DNA of 64,000 nt, from positions 372,001 to 436,000 of the forward strand of contig NZ_VIWV01000001.1 of the NCBI RefSeq assembly GCF_007829875.1. The letters are read 5' to 3'. The DNA is from Streptomyces capillispiralis. Its GTDB lineage: Bacteria; Actinomycetota; Actinomycetes; Streptomycetales; Streptomycetaceae. The notes under the pieces were generated by a model, which made no database searches, was not told the origin of the DNA, and saw only the letters and a program-made list of their open reading frames with translations. The position numbers were made by a program, and so were the translations under genes. Below, one piece after another: positions 29,182 to 37,363 of this stretch. How positions within the stretch are numbered: position 1 is the first letter of the stretch; every line of letters begins with the position of its first letter.

Positions 29182-29221
29182 GTTACCGGGACGTAACTTA
29201 CCGAGGAGTTACCAGCGGTAA
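29182..29221. promoter_or_regulatory. Twin inverted repeats upstream of the lipase gene
   Basis: GTTAC/GTAAC arms at 29182-29197 and a 13-base palindrome TTACC-AGC-GGTAA at 29209-29221, with another TTACC between them. The GTTACC-type element occurs at least three times within 40 bases and the last copy is 55 bases before the start codon. A regulator binding region is likely. Confidence 0.55.
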
Positions 29222-29276
29222 GTGAGCGCTGTTAGTTTCCGGTTGCACTTCCCTGGAGCAGATCGAGGAGTGAGCC

Positions 29277-30599
29277 GTGAGCCGAATCAGCAGCGTGCTG
29301 ACCACCGTGGTCGCCACGACCGCCTGCGTCTGCGTGTCCGCGCCGCCCGCCGCCGCGGGCGAGCCCGTGGTGTCGCGGGGCGTCACCATCCCCGCCTTCT
29401 ACACCCCGCCCGCCGAACTGCCCGCCGCCAACGGCGTGCTGGTGCGTCACGAGCCCCTGCGCCTCGGGCTGAGCCTGCCCGGCCTGGACGGCCGCCGGCT
29501 GCCCGGCACGGCGACCCGCCTGATGTACACCTCCACCGACTCGGGCGGGCAGCGGGTCGCCGTCACCGGCGCCTACATCGAACCGTCCGCGCGCTGGACG
29601 GGCGCCGGGCCCCGCCCGCTGGTGGTCGTCGGCTCCGGCACCATGGGACAAGGCGACCAGTGCGCGCCCTCGCTCGCCCTGGAGCACCCCCTGACCCTCA
29701 ACGGGCAGACGGTGTCGCTCGGTTACGAGAACCTCGCGGTCCACCGGCTGCTCTCCACCGGCGCGGCCGTCGTCGTCACCGACTACGTCGGCCTCGGTGC
29801 CACCGACCGGCTCCACACCTACGTCAACCGCCTCGACCAGGGGCACGCCATGCTGGACGCCGCCCGCGCCGCCCGCGCCGTGCCGGGCGCGTCCGTCACC
29901 ACCGCGTCCCGGGTGGCCATGTACGGGTACAGCCAGGGCGGCGGGGCCAGCGCCTCCGCGGCCGAACTCCAGAGCGCGTACGCACCCGACGTCCCGCTCG
30001 TCGGCACCTACAGCGGGGCGCCGCCCGCCGATCTGACCGAGGTGATGAAGGGCATCGACGGCAGCGCCCTGGCCGGGGCGCTGGGCTGGTCGATCAACGG
30101 GTTCGCCCAGGCGGAGCCGGAGGTGCGCAAGGTCGTCGAGGAGAACATCAACGCCACCGGGCGCGCCGCCCTCAAGGACATCTCCACGGCCTGTGTGGGA
30201 GACGCGATCCTCGGTCACGGCTTCACCCGGAGCACCGAGTGGACCGCGAGCGGGAAGTCCCTCGGCGAGATCATCGCCCGCGAGCCCGGCGCGCAGGCCG
30301 TCCTGGACAAGCAGCGCCTCGGGATGACCAAGCCCACCGGGCCGGTCCGGCTGGCCACCGGCGTGCAGGACGACATCGTGCCGCACGAGCAGGCGCGCCG
30401 GCTGGCGGCCGACTGGTGCGAGCGGGGCGGCGACGTCACCTACAAGGCCGTCCGGCTGCCCAACCTGGGCGACAAGCTGCTCACCAACCACCTGGCACCG
30501 CTCCTCACCGACCAGGGCGACGCGGTGGAGTGGCTGACCGACCGGCTCGCGGGCGAACCGGCGACGTCCAACTGCCCGGCCGTCCCGGTACGGGACTGA
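29277..30599 (+). CDS. Secretory lipase (LIP family) / esterase
   Basis: 440 residues. GTG start with GAGGAG. The signal peptide is cleaved near AAAG; the alpha/beta-hydrolase domain has the nucleophile elbow MYGYSQGGGAS (Ser near 218), the oxyanion region VVVGSGTMGQGDQCAPS and a late acidic and His pair (GVQDDIVPH; NHLAP). This pattern matches the secretory lipase family known from fungi and actinomycetes, which hydrolyses triglycerides or esters outside the cell. Its 3' end faces a tRNA gene on the other strand with a shared hairpin. Confidence 0.9.
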   Translation: MSRISSVLTTVVATTACVCVSAPPAAAGEPVVSRGVTIPAFYTPPAELPAANGVLVRHEPLRLGLSLPGLDGRRLPGTATRLMYTSTDSGGQRVAVTGAYIEPSARWTGAGPRPLVVVGSGTMGQGDQCAPSLALEHPLTLNGQTVSLGYENLAVHRLLSTGAAVVVTDYVGLGATDRLHTYVNRLDQGHAMLDAARAARAVPGASVTTASRVAMYGYSQGGGASASAAELQSAYAPDVPLVGTYSGAPPADLTEVMKGIDGSALAGALGWSINGFAQAEPEVRKVVEENINATGRAALKDISTACVGDAILGHGFTRSTEWTASGKSLGEIIAREPGAQAVLDKQRLGMTKPTGPVRLATGVQDDIVPHEQARRLAADWCERGGDVTYKAVRLPNLGDKLLTNHLAPLLTDQGDAVEWLTDRLAGEPATSNCPAVPVRD

Positions 30600-30614
30600 C
30601 CGGCCGGAAACGGC

Positions 30615-30650
30615 GCGAGCCCCGTCCCTGTGATGCGGGACGGGGCTCGC
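30615..30650. terminator. Bidirectional terminator hairpin, lipase / tRNA
   Basis: A 14-base perfect stem GCGAGCCCCGTCCC with its complement and an eight-base loop. It begins 15 bases after the lipase stop on one strand and two bases after the CCA end of the tRNA on the other. Confidence 0.85.
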
Positions 30651-30652
30651 GG

Positions 30653-30725
30653 TGGAGCGCCGGGCAGGCCTTGCACCTGCATCTCCCCGCAGGAAGCGGG
30701 GCGTCTTTCCTTGGACCACCAACGC
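30653..30725 (-). tRNA. tRNA-Gly (anticodon UCC), atypical, CCA encoded
   Basis: The minus strand folds as a complete cloverleaf. The acceptor stem is 7 bp (GCGTTGG with CCGGCGC, two G-U pairs), then UG linker, a 3-bp D stem GTC/GAC with an eight-base loop containing GG, a 5-bp anticodon stem CCCCG/CGGGG, loop CTTCCTG with anticodon TCC, a four-base variable loop, a 5-bp T stem GCAGG/CCTGC, discriminator T and encoded CCA. All spacings are canonical. Oddities are T-loop TGCAAGG (G in place of the usual second T), U at position 37 and the short D stem. A promoter and a terminator flank it, so it looks like an active single-gene unit; a pseudo-tRNA is the alternative. Confidence 0.75.
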
Positions 30726-30766
30726 ACGGCCGGGCTCCGGGGATTCCGTCGCCGTGACGTGGGACA

Positions 30767-30795
30767 ACCATAGCGGTGATCGCCCCAGTAGTCAC
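30767..30795 (-). promoter_or_regulatory. Candidate promoter of the tRNA-Gly gene
   Basis: On the minus strand GTGACT (30795-30790), 17 bases, TATGGT (30772-30767), about 40 bases ahead of the tRNA 5' end. The -35 lies in a direct repeat of AGTCACAT (30790 and 30799) that runs into the snapalysin stop codon. Confidence 0.5.
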
Positions 30796-30800
30796 ATCAG

Positions 30801-31340
30801 TCACATGAGCGCCCCGGCGGGGGCCCTGTCGAAGTTGCCCTCGACCTCGGTCCGTTCCGCCGCGTTCGGGTAGGCGTTGGTGCACGTGGTGCCCGCGCTG
30901 GCGCCCGACATCAGACGGGAGCAGGGACCGGGCTTGCGGTCCGGCAGGCCCAGCATGTGCCCGAGCTCATGGGCCGCGATGCGGACCGTGTGGTGACCCT
31001 GGTCCACGGCCTGGCGTCCGATGTACACCGTCCCGGTGCCCAGGGAGCCCGGCACGGCGCGCGGCCAGCCGTCGTCCGCGAGGACGCGGATGTCGGCCCG
31101 TTGACCGGAGGCGGCCGGGCGCAGCTCGACGGAGTCGACGCTCTCGTTCCACACCGCCGCGCCCCGGTCGACCGCGGACCGGAACTCCGCGGCGCCGCTC
31201 GCGTCGTAGGTGAGCACCCGGGCGGCCACCGCGGGGCTCGCGGCGGGGGCGGACGGGGCGGCCACCGCAGGGCCGTCCAGCAGGGGAAAGGACATCACCA
31301 GAACAGCGGCCAGGCCGCCGGTCAGCGTACGGATGTGCAT
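30801..31340 (-). CDS. snpA: Snapalysin-type secreted zinc metalloprotease (M7)
   Basis: 179-residue preproprotein. Signal peptide (about 1-28, ending VAA), short pro-region and the catalytic HELGHMLGLPD motif near residue 125, the extended zinc site of the M7 small neutral proteases (HExxHxxGxxD). Cys pair CSRLM / TTCTNAYP matches the family disulfide. ATG with AGGAGG. Snapalysin genes normally have a divergent LysR activator (SnpR); here the divergent gene is an aldo-keto reductase instead. Symbol by homology. Confidence 0.92.
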   Translation of the reverse strand: MHIRTLTGGLAAVLVMSFPLLDGPAVAAPSAPAASPAVAARVLTYDASGAAEFRSAVDRGAAVWNESVDSVELRPAASGQRADIRVLADDGWPRAVPGSLGTGTVYIGRQAVDQGHHTVRIAAHELGHMLGLPDRKPGPCSRLMSGASAGTTCTNAYPNAAERTEVEGNFDRAPAGALM

Positions 31341-31439
31341 GGTCGACCTCCTGTGGGGGGAAGGGCAGTCGTGCTCATGCCACTGCCTGCGCCTCTGCCC
31401 ACTGACACGGCACTCAATCCCTCCGGCGGACCGCCGGCC

Positions 31440-31464
31440 CATTCAGAAGCGGTGGTGCTGAATG
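31440..31464. promoter_or_regulatory. LysR-like inverted repeat CATTCAG-N11-CTGAATG
   Basis: Perfect seven-base arms at 31440-31446 and 31458-31464, 11 bases apart, 100 bases before the snapalysin start. The symmetry and T-N11-A layout suit a LysR-type regulator such as SnpR. Confidence 0.55.
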
Positions 31465-31567
31465 CCATGCGGGGGATCGGTTGGACTTCCTGATCTGTGC
31501 GGGGGCACTGTGGACAGGGCTCACACCATGCCACGGGACGCCCCGCCCCGCACCACCCGGAGACCCG

Positions 31568-32611
31568 ATGAACCACGTCAGCAACCCCGAACGCTACGAC
31601 GGCACCATGCGCTACCGGCGCACCGGCCGCTCGGGCCTCGACCTCCCCCTGCTGTCCCTGGGCTACTGGCACAACTTCGGCGACGACCGCCCCTTCGAGA
31701 CCCAGCGCGAGATCGCCCTGCGCGCCTTCGACCTGGGCATCACCCACCACGACCTGGCGAACAACTACGGCCCGCCCTACGGCTCCGCCGAGATCAACTT
31801 CGGCCGGCTGATGCGGCAGGACCTCGCGCCGTACCGCGACGAGCTGGTGGTCTCGACCAAGGCCGGCTGGGACATGTGGCCCGGCCCGTACGGCCAGGGC
31901 GGCGGCTCCCGCAAGTACCTGCTCGCCTCGCTGGACCAGTCCCTGAAGCGCATGGGCCTGGAGTACGTGGACATCTTCTACTCGCACCGCCTGGACGCCA
32001 CCACTCCGCTCGAGGAGACCATGGGCGCCCTGGACACCGCCGTCCGCCAGGGCAAGGCGCTCTACGTCGGCATCTCCTCCTACGACGCCGAGCGCACCCG
32101 TGAGGCCGCGGCGATCCTGCGGGACCTCGGGACGCCGCTGCTGATCCACCAGCCGTCGTACAGCATGCTGAACCGCTGGATCGAGACCGAGGGCCTGCTG
32201 GACGTGGCGCAGGAGGAGGGCTTCGGGGTCATCGGCTTCACGGCGCTCGCCCAGGGCCTGCTGACCGGCCGCTACCTGGACGGCGTCCCGGGCGACTCGC
32301 GGGCGGCGGCGGGCAAGTCGTTCGACCCCGCGTGGCTGACCGAGGACATGCGCGGCCGGCTGCGCGTCCTGAACGGCATCGCGGCCCGCCGAGGGCAGTC
32401 CCTCGCCCAGATGGCGCTGGCCTGGGCCCTGCGGGACCCGCGCGTGACGTCGCTGGTCATCGGCGCCTCCCGCACCGAGCAGCTGGAGCAGAACGTGGCC
32501 GCGCTGGAGAACCTCGACTTCACCGCCGAGGAGCTGGCCGAGATCGACTCGTACGCCACCGACGGCGGCGTCGACCTGTGGCGCGAGGCCCGGCTGGGCA
32601 ACCTGGGGTGA
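31568..32611 (+). CDS. Aldo-keto reductase (YghZ-like, L-glyceraldehyde 3-phosphate reductase type)
   Basis: 347 residues. The AKR catalytic residues are visible: Asp/Tyr in THHDLANNYGPPYGSAE, Lys in VVSTKAGWDMWPGPYG and His in FYSHR. The long N-terminal loop and WPGPYG insertion are those of the AKR14/YghZ group, NADPH-dependent reductases of toxic aldehydes such as methylglyoxal. C-terminal NADP-binding SLVIGASRTEQLEQN. It starts at ATG after a pronounced gap from the divergent snapalysin; the longer frame from 31481 lacks a ribosome site. In-frame length equals the family norm. Confidence 0.93.
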   Translation: MNHVSNPERYDGTMRYRRTGRSGLDLPLLSLGYWHNFGDDRPFETQREIALRAFDLGITHHDLANNYGPPYGSAEINFGRLMRQDLAPYRDELVVSTKAGWDMWPGPYGQGGGSRKYLLASLDQSLKRMGLEYVDIFYSHRLDATTPLEETMGALDTAVRQGKALYVGISSYDAERTREAAAILRDLGTPLLIHQPSYSMLNRWIETEGLLDVAQEEGFGVIGFTALAQGLLTGRYLDGVPGDSRAAAGKSFDPAWLTEDMRGRLRVLNGIAARRGQSLAQMALAWALRDPRVTSLVIGASRTEQLEQNVAALENLDFTAEELAEIDSYATDGGVDLWREARLGNLG

Positions 32612-32701
32612 GCCGCGGGGTGTGAGCGGCGCGGGGAGGGGAACTGCGGTGCGGTGAGCCGCGCTCCCCGGCGCGGCGGACCCGACGCCCGGGACGGCCG
32701 C

Positions 32702-33184
32702 ATGCAGACCTTCCTGCCCTACCCCGACTTCTGCGAGTCGGCGCTGGTCCTCGACCGGCGCCGGTTGGGCAAGCAGCGGGTGGAGGCGCTCCAGGTGCTG
32801 CGCGGCCTGATCGTGCCGGGCTACGGATGGCGCCGCCATCCCGCGGTGCGCATGTGGACGGGCTACGAGGAGGCGCTGGTGCGCTACGGCCTGGAGGTCT
32901 GCCGGGTCTGGCGCGACCGGGGCCATCAGGACAGCTGCGCCGCCACCCTCGTCGCCGACCTCGCCACGGTCCGGCCCGGCGCTCCGGTGCGCGGTCAGCG
33001 GGAGCTGGCCGAGGCCGGTGAGCTGCCGCCCTGGCTGGGGGACGACGCCGTGCACCGCAGCCACCGCTCGGCGCTGGTCCGCAAGGACCCCGCCGTCTAC
33101 GCGGACCTCTTCCCCGGGGAGCCGGACGACCTGCCCTATGTGTGGCCGGCGTCCGACCGCGACCCGGAGGCGGTCGCCGACTGA
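32702..33184 (+). CDS. MSMEG_6728-like protein, pyrimidine-dimer DNA glycosylase family
   Basis: 160 residues. MQTFLPYPDFCESALVLDRRRLGKQRVEALQVL and YGWRRHPAVRMWTGYEEAL match the short actinobacterial family annotated with the Pyr_excise (T4 endonuclease V-like) domain; HRSHRSALVRKDPAVYADLFPGEPDDLPYVWP is the conserved C-terminus. Some relatives excise UV-induced dimers, but activity in this subfamily is unproven to my knowledge. The ATG at 32702 starts exactly at the conserved motif. It lies 90 bases after the aldo-keto reductase in the same direction. Confidence 0.85.
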   Translation: MQTFLPYPDFCESALVLDRRRLGKQRVEALQVLRGLIVPGYGWRRHPAVRMWTGYEEALVRYGLEVCRVWRDRGHQDSCAATLVADLATVRPGAPVRGQRELAEAGELPPWLGDDAVHRSHRSALVRKDPAVYADLFPGEPDDLPYVWPASDRDPEAVAD

Positions 33185-33204
33185 CCGGCGTCCGTACGTG
33201 CGCG

Positions 33205-33240
33205 GGGTTCGGCCCCCACGAGGCCGTGGGGGCCGAACCC
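33205..33240. terminator. Bidirectional terminator, 16-bp stem
   Basis: GGGTTCGGCCCCCACG pairs perfectly with CGTGGGGGCCGAACCC across a four-base loop between two convergent stop codons. Confidence 0.85.
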
Positions 33241-33248
33241 GGCGCGCG

Positions 33249-34535
33249 TCAGCGTGCGGACAGGTACTCCTCGACGCCGGGAGCCGTGTGCGCCTCCTCC
33301 GCGTTCACCACGCCGCCCACCGCCTCGGCGTCGGGCTTGAGCACATAGGTCTCGACGCTCGCGGGACGGTCGACGTCGGAGAAGTCCTGCGCGGTGCCGA
33401 GGCCGGTGTCGGCGTTCTTCTGCGAGCGGTGGGCCTTGACCACGTCCTCCCGGGTCAGGCCGCCCGCCTCGCAGGCCTTCTTCAGGTCGGCGCCCATGAG
33501 CTGCGCGGCGTTGTACCCGGACAGCACGCCGGAGTCGACCGGCGAGTCCGGGTACTTCTTCCGGTAGGACGCCACCATGCGCTCGACGCCGGGCAGGTCG
33601 GAGCTGACCGCGGGCGCGGCGCTCACCACGTTCAGCATCGCCGCGAGGGCCGGCGCCGCGGGGGTCTTCATCAGCTGCGGCGCGAAGCCGGGGGCACTGC
33701 TGACGACCGGGACGCGCAGGCCGCGGGAGGCGGCCACGCCCACCAGGGAGGCCGTCTGCGCGGGCCCGGCGCTGATCAGGACGGCCTTCACGCCCTCCTT
33801 GCGGAGCGCCGAGACCTGGGCCGACAGATCGGTGTCCGTCGCCTTGATCTTCAGTCCGGTCACCTTCAGACCGGCCTTCCGCGCCGCCCAGGTGGAGCCC
33901 TCCAGCGCGTTGGCGCCGTAGTCGCCCTCGAAGTGGACGTGGCCGATGGTGTCGCCCTTCTTCAGGCCCTTGGCGCGGGTGAGGAACTCGACCGCGGCGA
34001 TCATGTCGACATCGTAGGTGGTGCCGAGCACCTGGATGGCGTCCTTGCCGAGCAGGGAGGCCGCCCAGGCCTGCGGGAAGGTGAGCATCCGGTCCCGCTC
34101 GATGTCGTCGAGCAGCGCCGCGACCACGGGGGAGCCGATGACCTGGGGCAGTGCCACGACGTCCGGGGCGATGTCGGCGTACGCGGTGACCGCCTTCTGC
34201 ACGTCGTAGCCGTGGTCCTTGACGACGATCTCGACCTTCCGGTCGCAGATGCCGCCCCGGGCGTTGGTCTCCTCGGCCCACATCTGCTGGGCCTGCACGA
34301 TGCTCTTGCCGAGCGTGGCGTAGGGGCCGGTCAGGTCGGTGAGGGCGCCCAGCCTGATGGTGTCGGCGCCGACGCCGGGGCCGGTGCGGACGCCGTCGGC
34401 GGCCTCGCCGCCCTGGTCGCCGCCCTCCGCCTTGGAGCTGCATCCGGTGGCCGCGAGCAGCAGGGCGAGGGCGCCGGCGAGGACGGTCCCGGCGGTGCGG
34501 TGCCGGTTGCGGTGCCTGTGGTGCGTGGTGTTCAC
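33249..34535 (-). CDS. Branched-chain amino acid-type ABC transporter substrate-binding lipoprotein
   Basis: 428 residues. A lipobox LLLAATGCSS gives a lipidated N-terminus near residue 31. The periplasmic-binding fold of the LivJ/Leu-Ile-Val family follows (IRLGALTDLTGPYATLGKSIVQAQQMW). GTG start overlapping the permease stop by four bases, with AAGGAG upstream. It is the last gene of the five-gene transporter operon. The ligand could be an amino acid, amide or aromatic acid; this family is broad. Confidence 0.92.
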   Translation of the reverse strand: MNTTHHRHRNRHRTAGTVLAGALALLLAATGCSSKAEGGDQGGEAADGVRTGPGVGADTIRLGALTDLTGPYATLGKSIVQAQQMWAEETNARGGICDRKVEIVVKDHGYDVQKAVTAYADIAPDVVALPQVIGSPVVAALLDDIERDRMLTFPQAWAASLLGKDAIQVLGTTYDVDMIAAVEFLTRAKGLKKGDTIGHVHFEGDYGANALEGSTWAARKAGLKVTGLKIKATDTDLSAQVSALRKEGVKAVLISAGPAQTASLVGVAASRGLRVPVVSSAPGFAPQLMKTPAAPALAAMLNVVSAAPAVSSDLPGVERMVASYRKKYPDSPVDSGVLSGYNAAQLMGADLKKACEAGGLTREDVVKAHRSQKNADTGLGTAQDFSDVDRPASVETYVLKPDAEAVGGVVNAEEAHTAPGVEEYLSAR

Positions 34536-35674
34536 GGGGTGTGCTCCTTGGGTCGTGCGGCTGCGGCCGGTTGTGCGGGCGAGGCGGTGGCGGTGGGCGT
34601 GGACGGGGTGCTCCGGCGGCGCCGTACGCGGTCCCGGGCCCGGCGCGTCAGACCGTGCAGGCCGTCGGGTGCGTACAGCAGGACCAGGACGATGGCGGCG
34701 CCGTACAGGTAGCGGGCCGCCTCGGTGGGGCCCACGGTGCCGTCGGTGGAGCCGGGGGCGGTCACCAGCGGGAGCTGGTCGGCGTAGCGGGTCATCAGCA
34801 GCGGGAGCGCGGTGACGAACACGGCGCCGGCGGTGGCTCCGGCGACGGAGCCGAGGCCGCCGATGACGATCATGGCGAGGTAGTCGACGGAGAGGGCGAG
34901 CGAGAAGTAATCCGGGACGACACGGCGGAAGGCGAGCGCGAGCAGCACGCCCGCCAGCCCGGCGTACATCGACGACACCACGAAGGCCGCCGAGCGGTGC
35001 CGGGCGACGTCGACGCCCATGACGGCGGCCGCGGTCTCGCTGTCGCGCAGGGCGGCCAGCGCCCGGCCGGGACGTCCGCGCAGCAGGCCGCGGGCGGTGA
35101 ACCAGGTGAACGCGAACAGGGCCAGGCCCAGGAACCAAAGGCGTTCCTCCGCCCCGAACGGGACGCCGAGGACGGTCAGTTCGGGGCTGTCCGCGCCGAA
35201 GGTGAAACCGCCGAGGGTCAGCGGGGGCACGGAGCGGCCGTTGAAGCCGCCGGTGACGGAGTCCGCGGTGAGCAGCACGTGGTGGCCGAGGAAGACCAGC
35301 GCGAGGGTGGCGATGCCCAGGTAGATCCCCTTGACCCGGGCGGCGACGGGACTGAACAGGCCCCCGGCCGCCCCGGCGAGCAGCACCGCGAGGAGCGCGG
35401 CGAGGGCCGGGGGCAGTCCGGGGCCGGGCTCGCCGGCGAAGTAGGCGTAGCCGTAGGCGCCGACGGCGAGGAAGAAGGCGTGGCCGAGGGAGAGCTGGCC
35501 GGCGGTGCCGCTGAGCAGGGCGAGGCCGACGGCGCCGATGGCGGCCGCCATGGAGAACAGGCCGATCCGCAGCCAGAAGGCGTCCAGGTAGAACGGCGGC
35601 AGGCACAGGAGGACGGCGAGCGGCAGGAGCCGGGCCCCGCGTCGGGTCAGGGCCGTGCGCGGACGGTCAGACAC
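34532..35674 (-). CDS. Branched-chain amino acid-type ABC permease (LivM)
   Basis: 380-residue integral membrane protein with eight to nine hydrophobic segments. TAGQLSLGHAFFLAVGAYGYAY and the ATP-subunit contact loop (LRDSETAAAVMGVDVARHR) are LivM signatures. GTG start, overlapping the LivH stop by eight bases. The C-terminal 35 residues form an Arg/Pro-rich tail. It works as a heterodimer with the LivH subunit. Confidence 0.92.
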   Translation of the reverse strand: MSDRPRTALTRRGARLLPLAVLLCLPPFYLDAFWLRIGLFSMAAAIGAVGLALLSGTAGQLSLGHAFFLAVGAYGYAYFAGEPGPGLPPALAALLAVLLAGAAGGLFSPVAARVKGIYLGIATLALVFLGHHVLLTADSVTGGFNGRSVPPLTLGGFTFGADSPELTVLGVPFGAEERLWFLGLALFAFTWFTARGLLRGRPGRALAALRDSETAAAVMGVDVARHRSAAFVVSSMYAGLAGVLLALAFRRVVPDYFSLALSVDYLAMIVIGGLGSVAGATAGAVFVTALPLLMTRYADQLPLVTAPGSTDGTVGPTEAARYLYGAAIVLVLLYAPDGLHGLTRRARDRVRRRRSTPSTPTATASPAQPAAAARPKEHTP

Positions 35675-36563
35675 GGGCCGCTCCCTTCGCGCCGAACAGC
35701 CCGGTGGGCCGTACCAGGAGCACCAGCAGCATGACGGCGTACGGGGCGACGTCGCCGAAGCCCTCGCCGAGGACGTGCAGGTCGGACTGGTAGCCGCCGA
35801 CGAGTGCCTCGGTCAGGCCGATGATCAGGCTGCCCGCGAGGGCTCCGGCCGGGGAGGCGAGGCCGCCGAGGATCGCGGCGGGGAAGGCGTTCAGCGCGAT
35901 CTGGCCGGTGGTGCGTTCCAGTCCGGGTGCGGGGAAGGCGGCGAGGAACACGGCGGCCAGCGCCGCGAGCGCGCCCGCCAGGCACCAGGCCCCGGCGCGC
36001 ACCCGGCCGAGCCGTACGCCCATCAGGGCGGCGGCCTCCAGGTCCTCCGCCGCCGCCCGCAGCGACAGGCCCCACGAGGTGAACCGGAAGAGCGCGAAGA
36101 CAGCGCCGATGACCAGGGCCGACACCACGATCGCGGCGAGCCGGCTGTCGGCGACGGTCACCGGTCCCAGCTCGGTCACCGAGTCGCCCCAGGGGTCGCC
36201 GAGCGACAGCAGGTCGCCGCCGATGCGCCGGGCGAGGTCGGTGAGCAGGACGATGTCGATGCCGATGGTGACGATGGTCTGCACATGGGCGGCGTGGGCG
36301 TCGTGGCCGCCGCGTTGCAGCAGGAGGCGGTCGAGGGCGCCGGCCAGGGCGGCCGTGGCGAGGACCGCCAGGGCGAGCGCCCCGGCGAAGCCGAGGTCGT
36401 CGTGGAGGACGGCGATGAGGTAGCCGCCGAGCAGCAGCAGGGAGCCGTGGGCGAAGTTGAGGACGCCGGAGGCCTTGAAGATGACGACGAAGCCGAGCGC
36501 GACCAGCGCGTAGACGGCGCCGAGTGCCAGTCCGCCGAGGACGTTGTCGAGGAATCCGGTCAT
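35667..36563 (-). CDS. Branched-chain amino acid-type ABC permease (LivH)
   Basis: 298 residues, about eight transmembrane helices. Motifs GLALGAVYALVALGFVVIFKASGVLNFAHG and LRAAAEDLEAAALMGV define LivH. The ATG overlaps the preceding ATPase stop (ATGA), so synthesis is coupled. It is slightly shorter than E. coli LivH. Confidence 0.93.
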   Translation of the reverse strand: MTGFLDNVLGGLALGAVYALVALGFVVIFKASGVLNFAHGSLLLLGGYLIAVLHDDLGFAGALALAVLATAALAGALDRLLLQRGGHDAHAAHVQTIVTIGIDIVLLTDLARRIGGDLLSLGDPWGDSVTELGPVTVADSRLAAIVVSALVIGAVFALFRFTSWGLSLRAAAEDLEAAALMGVRLGRVRAGAWCLAGALAALAAVFLAAFPAPGLERTTGQIALNAFPAAILGGLASPAGALAGSLIIGLTEALVGGYQSDLHVLGEGFGDVAPYAVMLLVLLVRPTGLFGAKGAARV

Positions 36564-37363
36564 GCCGCCTCCTCCCCCGGTGCGTCGGTGCCGAGGTAGG
36601 CGCGCAGCACCTCGGGGTCGCGGCGGACCTCGTCGGGGGTGCCGTGGGCGATGGGCCGGCCGAAGTCGAGCACGGTGACGTCGTCGGCGAGGCGCATGAC
36701 GAGGCCCATGTCGTGCTCCACCAGCACGACGGACAGGCCGAGTTCGGCCCGGACCTCCCCCACCACCTCGACGGTGCGGGCGCGTTCGGCGGCGTTCATG
36801 CCGGCCACGGGTTCGTCCAGGAGCAGCACGCGGGGCTCCAGGCAGAGGGCGCGGGCGAGTTCGACGCGCTTGCGGTCGCCGTACGGCAGCAGGGCGACGG
36901 GGCTGTCGAAGTGGGCGCCGAGACCGGTCAGTTCGGCGATCTCGCGGGCCCGGCCGAGGTGCTCGCGCTGTTCGCGTACGGCCCTGGGCAGGCGCAGCGC
37001 GCTCGCCGTGAAACCGGCGCGGGACAGGGCGTGGCGGCCGAGCATCAGGTTGTCGGCGACGGTGCCGTGGGTGGTGACGATGTTCTGGAAGGTGCGGGCC
37101 ACGCCGAGGGCGGCGATACGGTGCGGGGCGAGCCGGGTCAGCTCGGTGCCGCCGAGCGTCACGGAGCCGGCGGCCGGGCGGCACAGGCCGGACAGCACGT
37201 TGAAGCAGGTCGACTTGCCGGCGCCGTTGGGGCCGATGAGGGCGTGCACCGAGCCGGGGGTGACGGTGAAGGAGACGCCGTCGAGGGCGGTGAGCCCGGC
37301 GAAGCGCACGGTGACGTCCCGCGCGTCGAGCACGGGCGGCGGGGCGGAGGGGCGGTCGTTCAC
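36560..37363 (-). CDS. ABC transporter ATP-binding protein (LivG)
   Basis: 267 residues. Walker A GPNGAGKST, Walker B VLLLDEPVAGMN, LivG-type signature LLPYGDRKRVELARAL and the H-loop VLVEHDMGLVM. The N-terminal DVTVRFAGLTALDGVSF is typical of LivG. GTG start overlaps the LivF stop by four bases. Confidence 0.94.
   Translation of the reverse strand: MNDRPSAPPPVLDARDVTVRFAGLTALDGVSFTVTPGSVHALIGPNGAGKSTCFNVLSGLCRPAAGSVTLGGTELTRLAPHRIAALGVARTFQNIVTTHGTVADNLMLGRHALSRAGFTASALRLPRAVREQREHLGRAREIAELTGLGAHFDSPVALLPYGDRKRVELARALCLEPRVLLLDEPVAGMNAAERARTVEVVGEVRAELGLSVVLVEHDMGLVMRLADDVTVLDFGRPIAHGTPDEVRRDPEVLRAYLGTDAPGEEAA

Noticed and set aside
30651..30720. Plus-strand tRNA or generic hairpin RNA over the tRNA-Gly locus
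   Set aside because: The plus strand lacks T33 and a T-loop, whereas the minus strand gives a complete cloverleaf with CCA and terminator.
30653..30725. tRNA as attachment site of an integrated element
   Set aside because: No integrase, excisionase or duplicated tRNA end is visible on either side.
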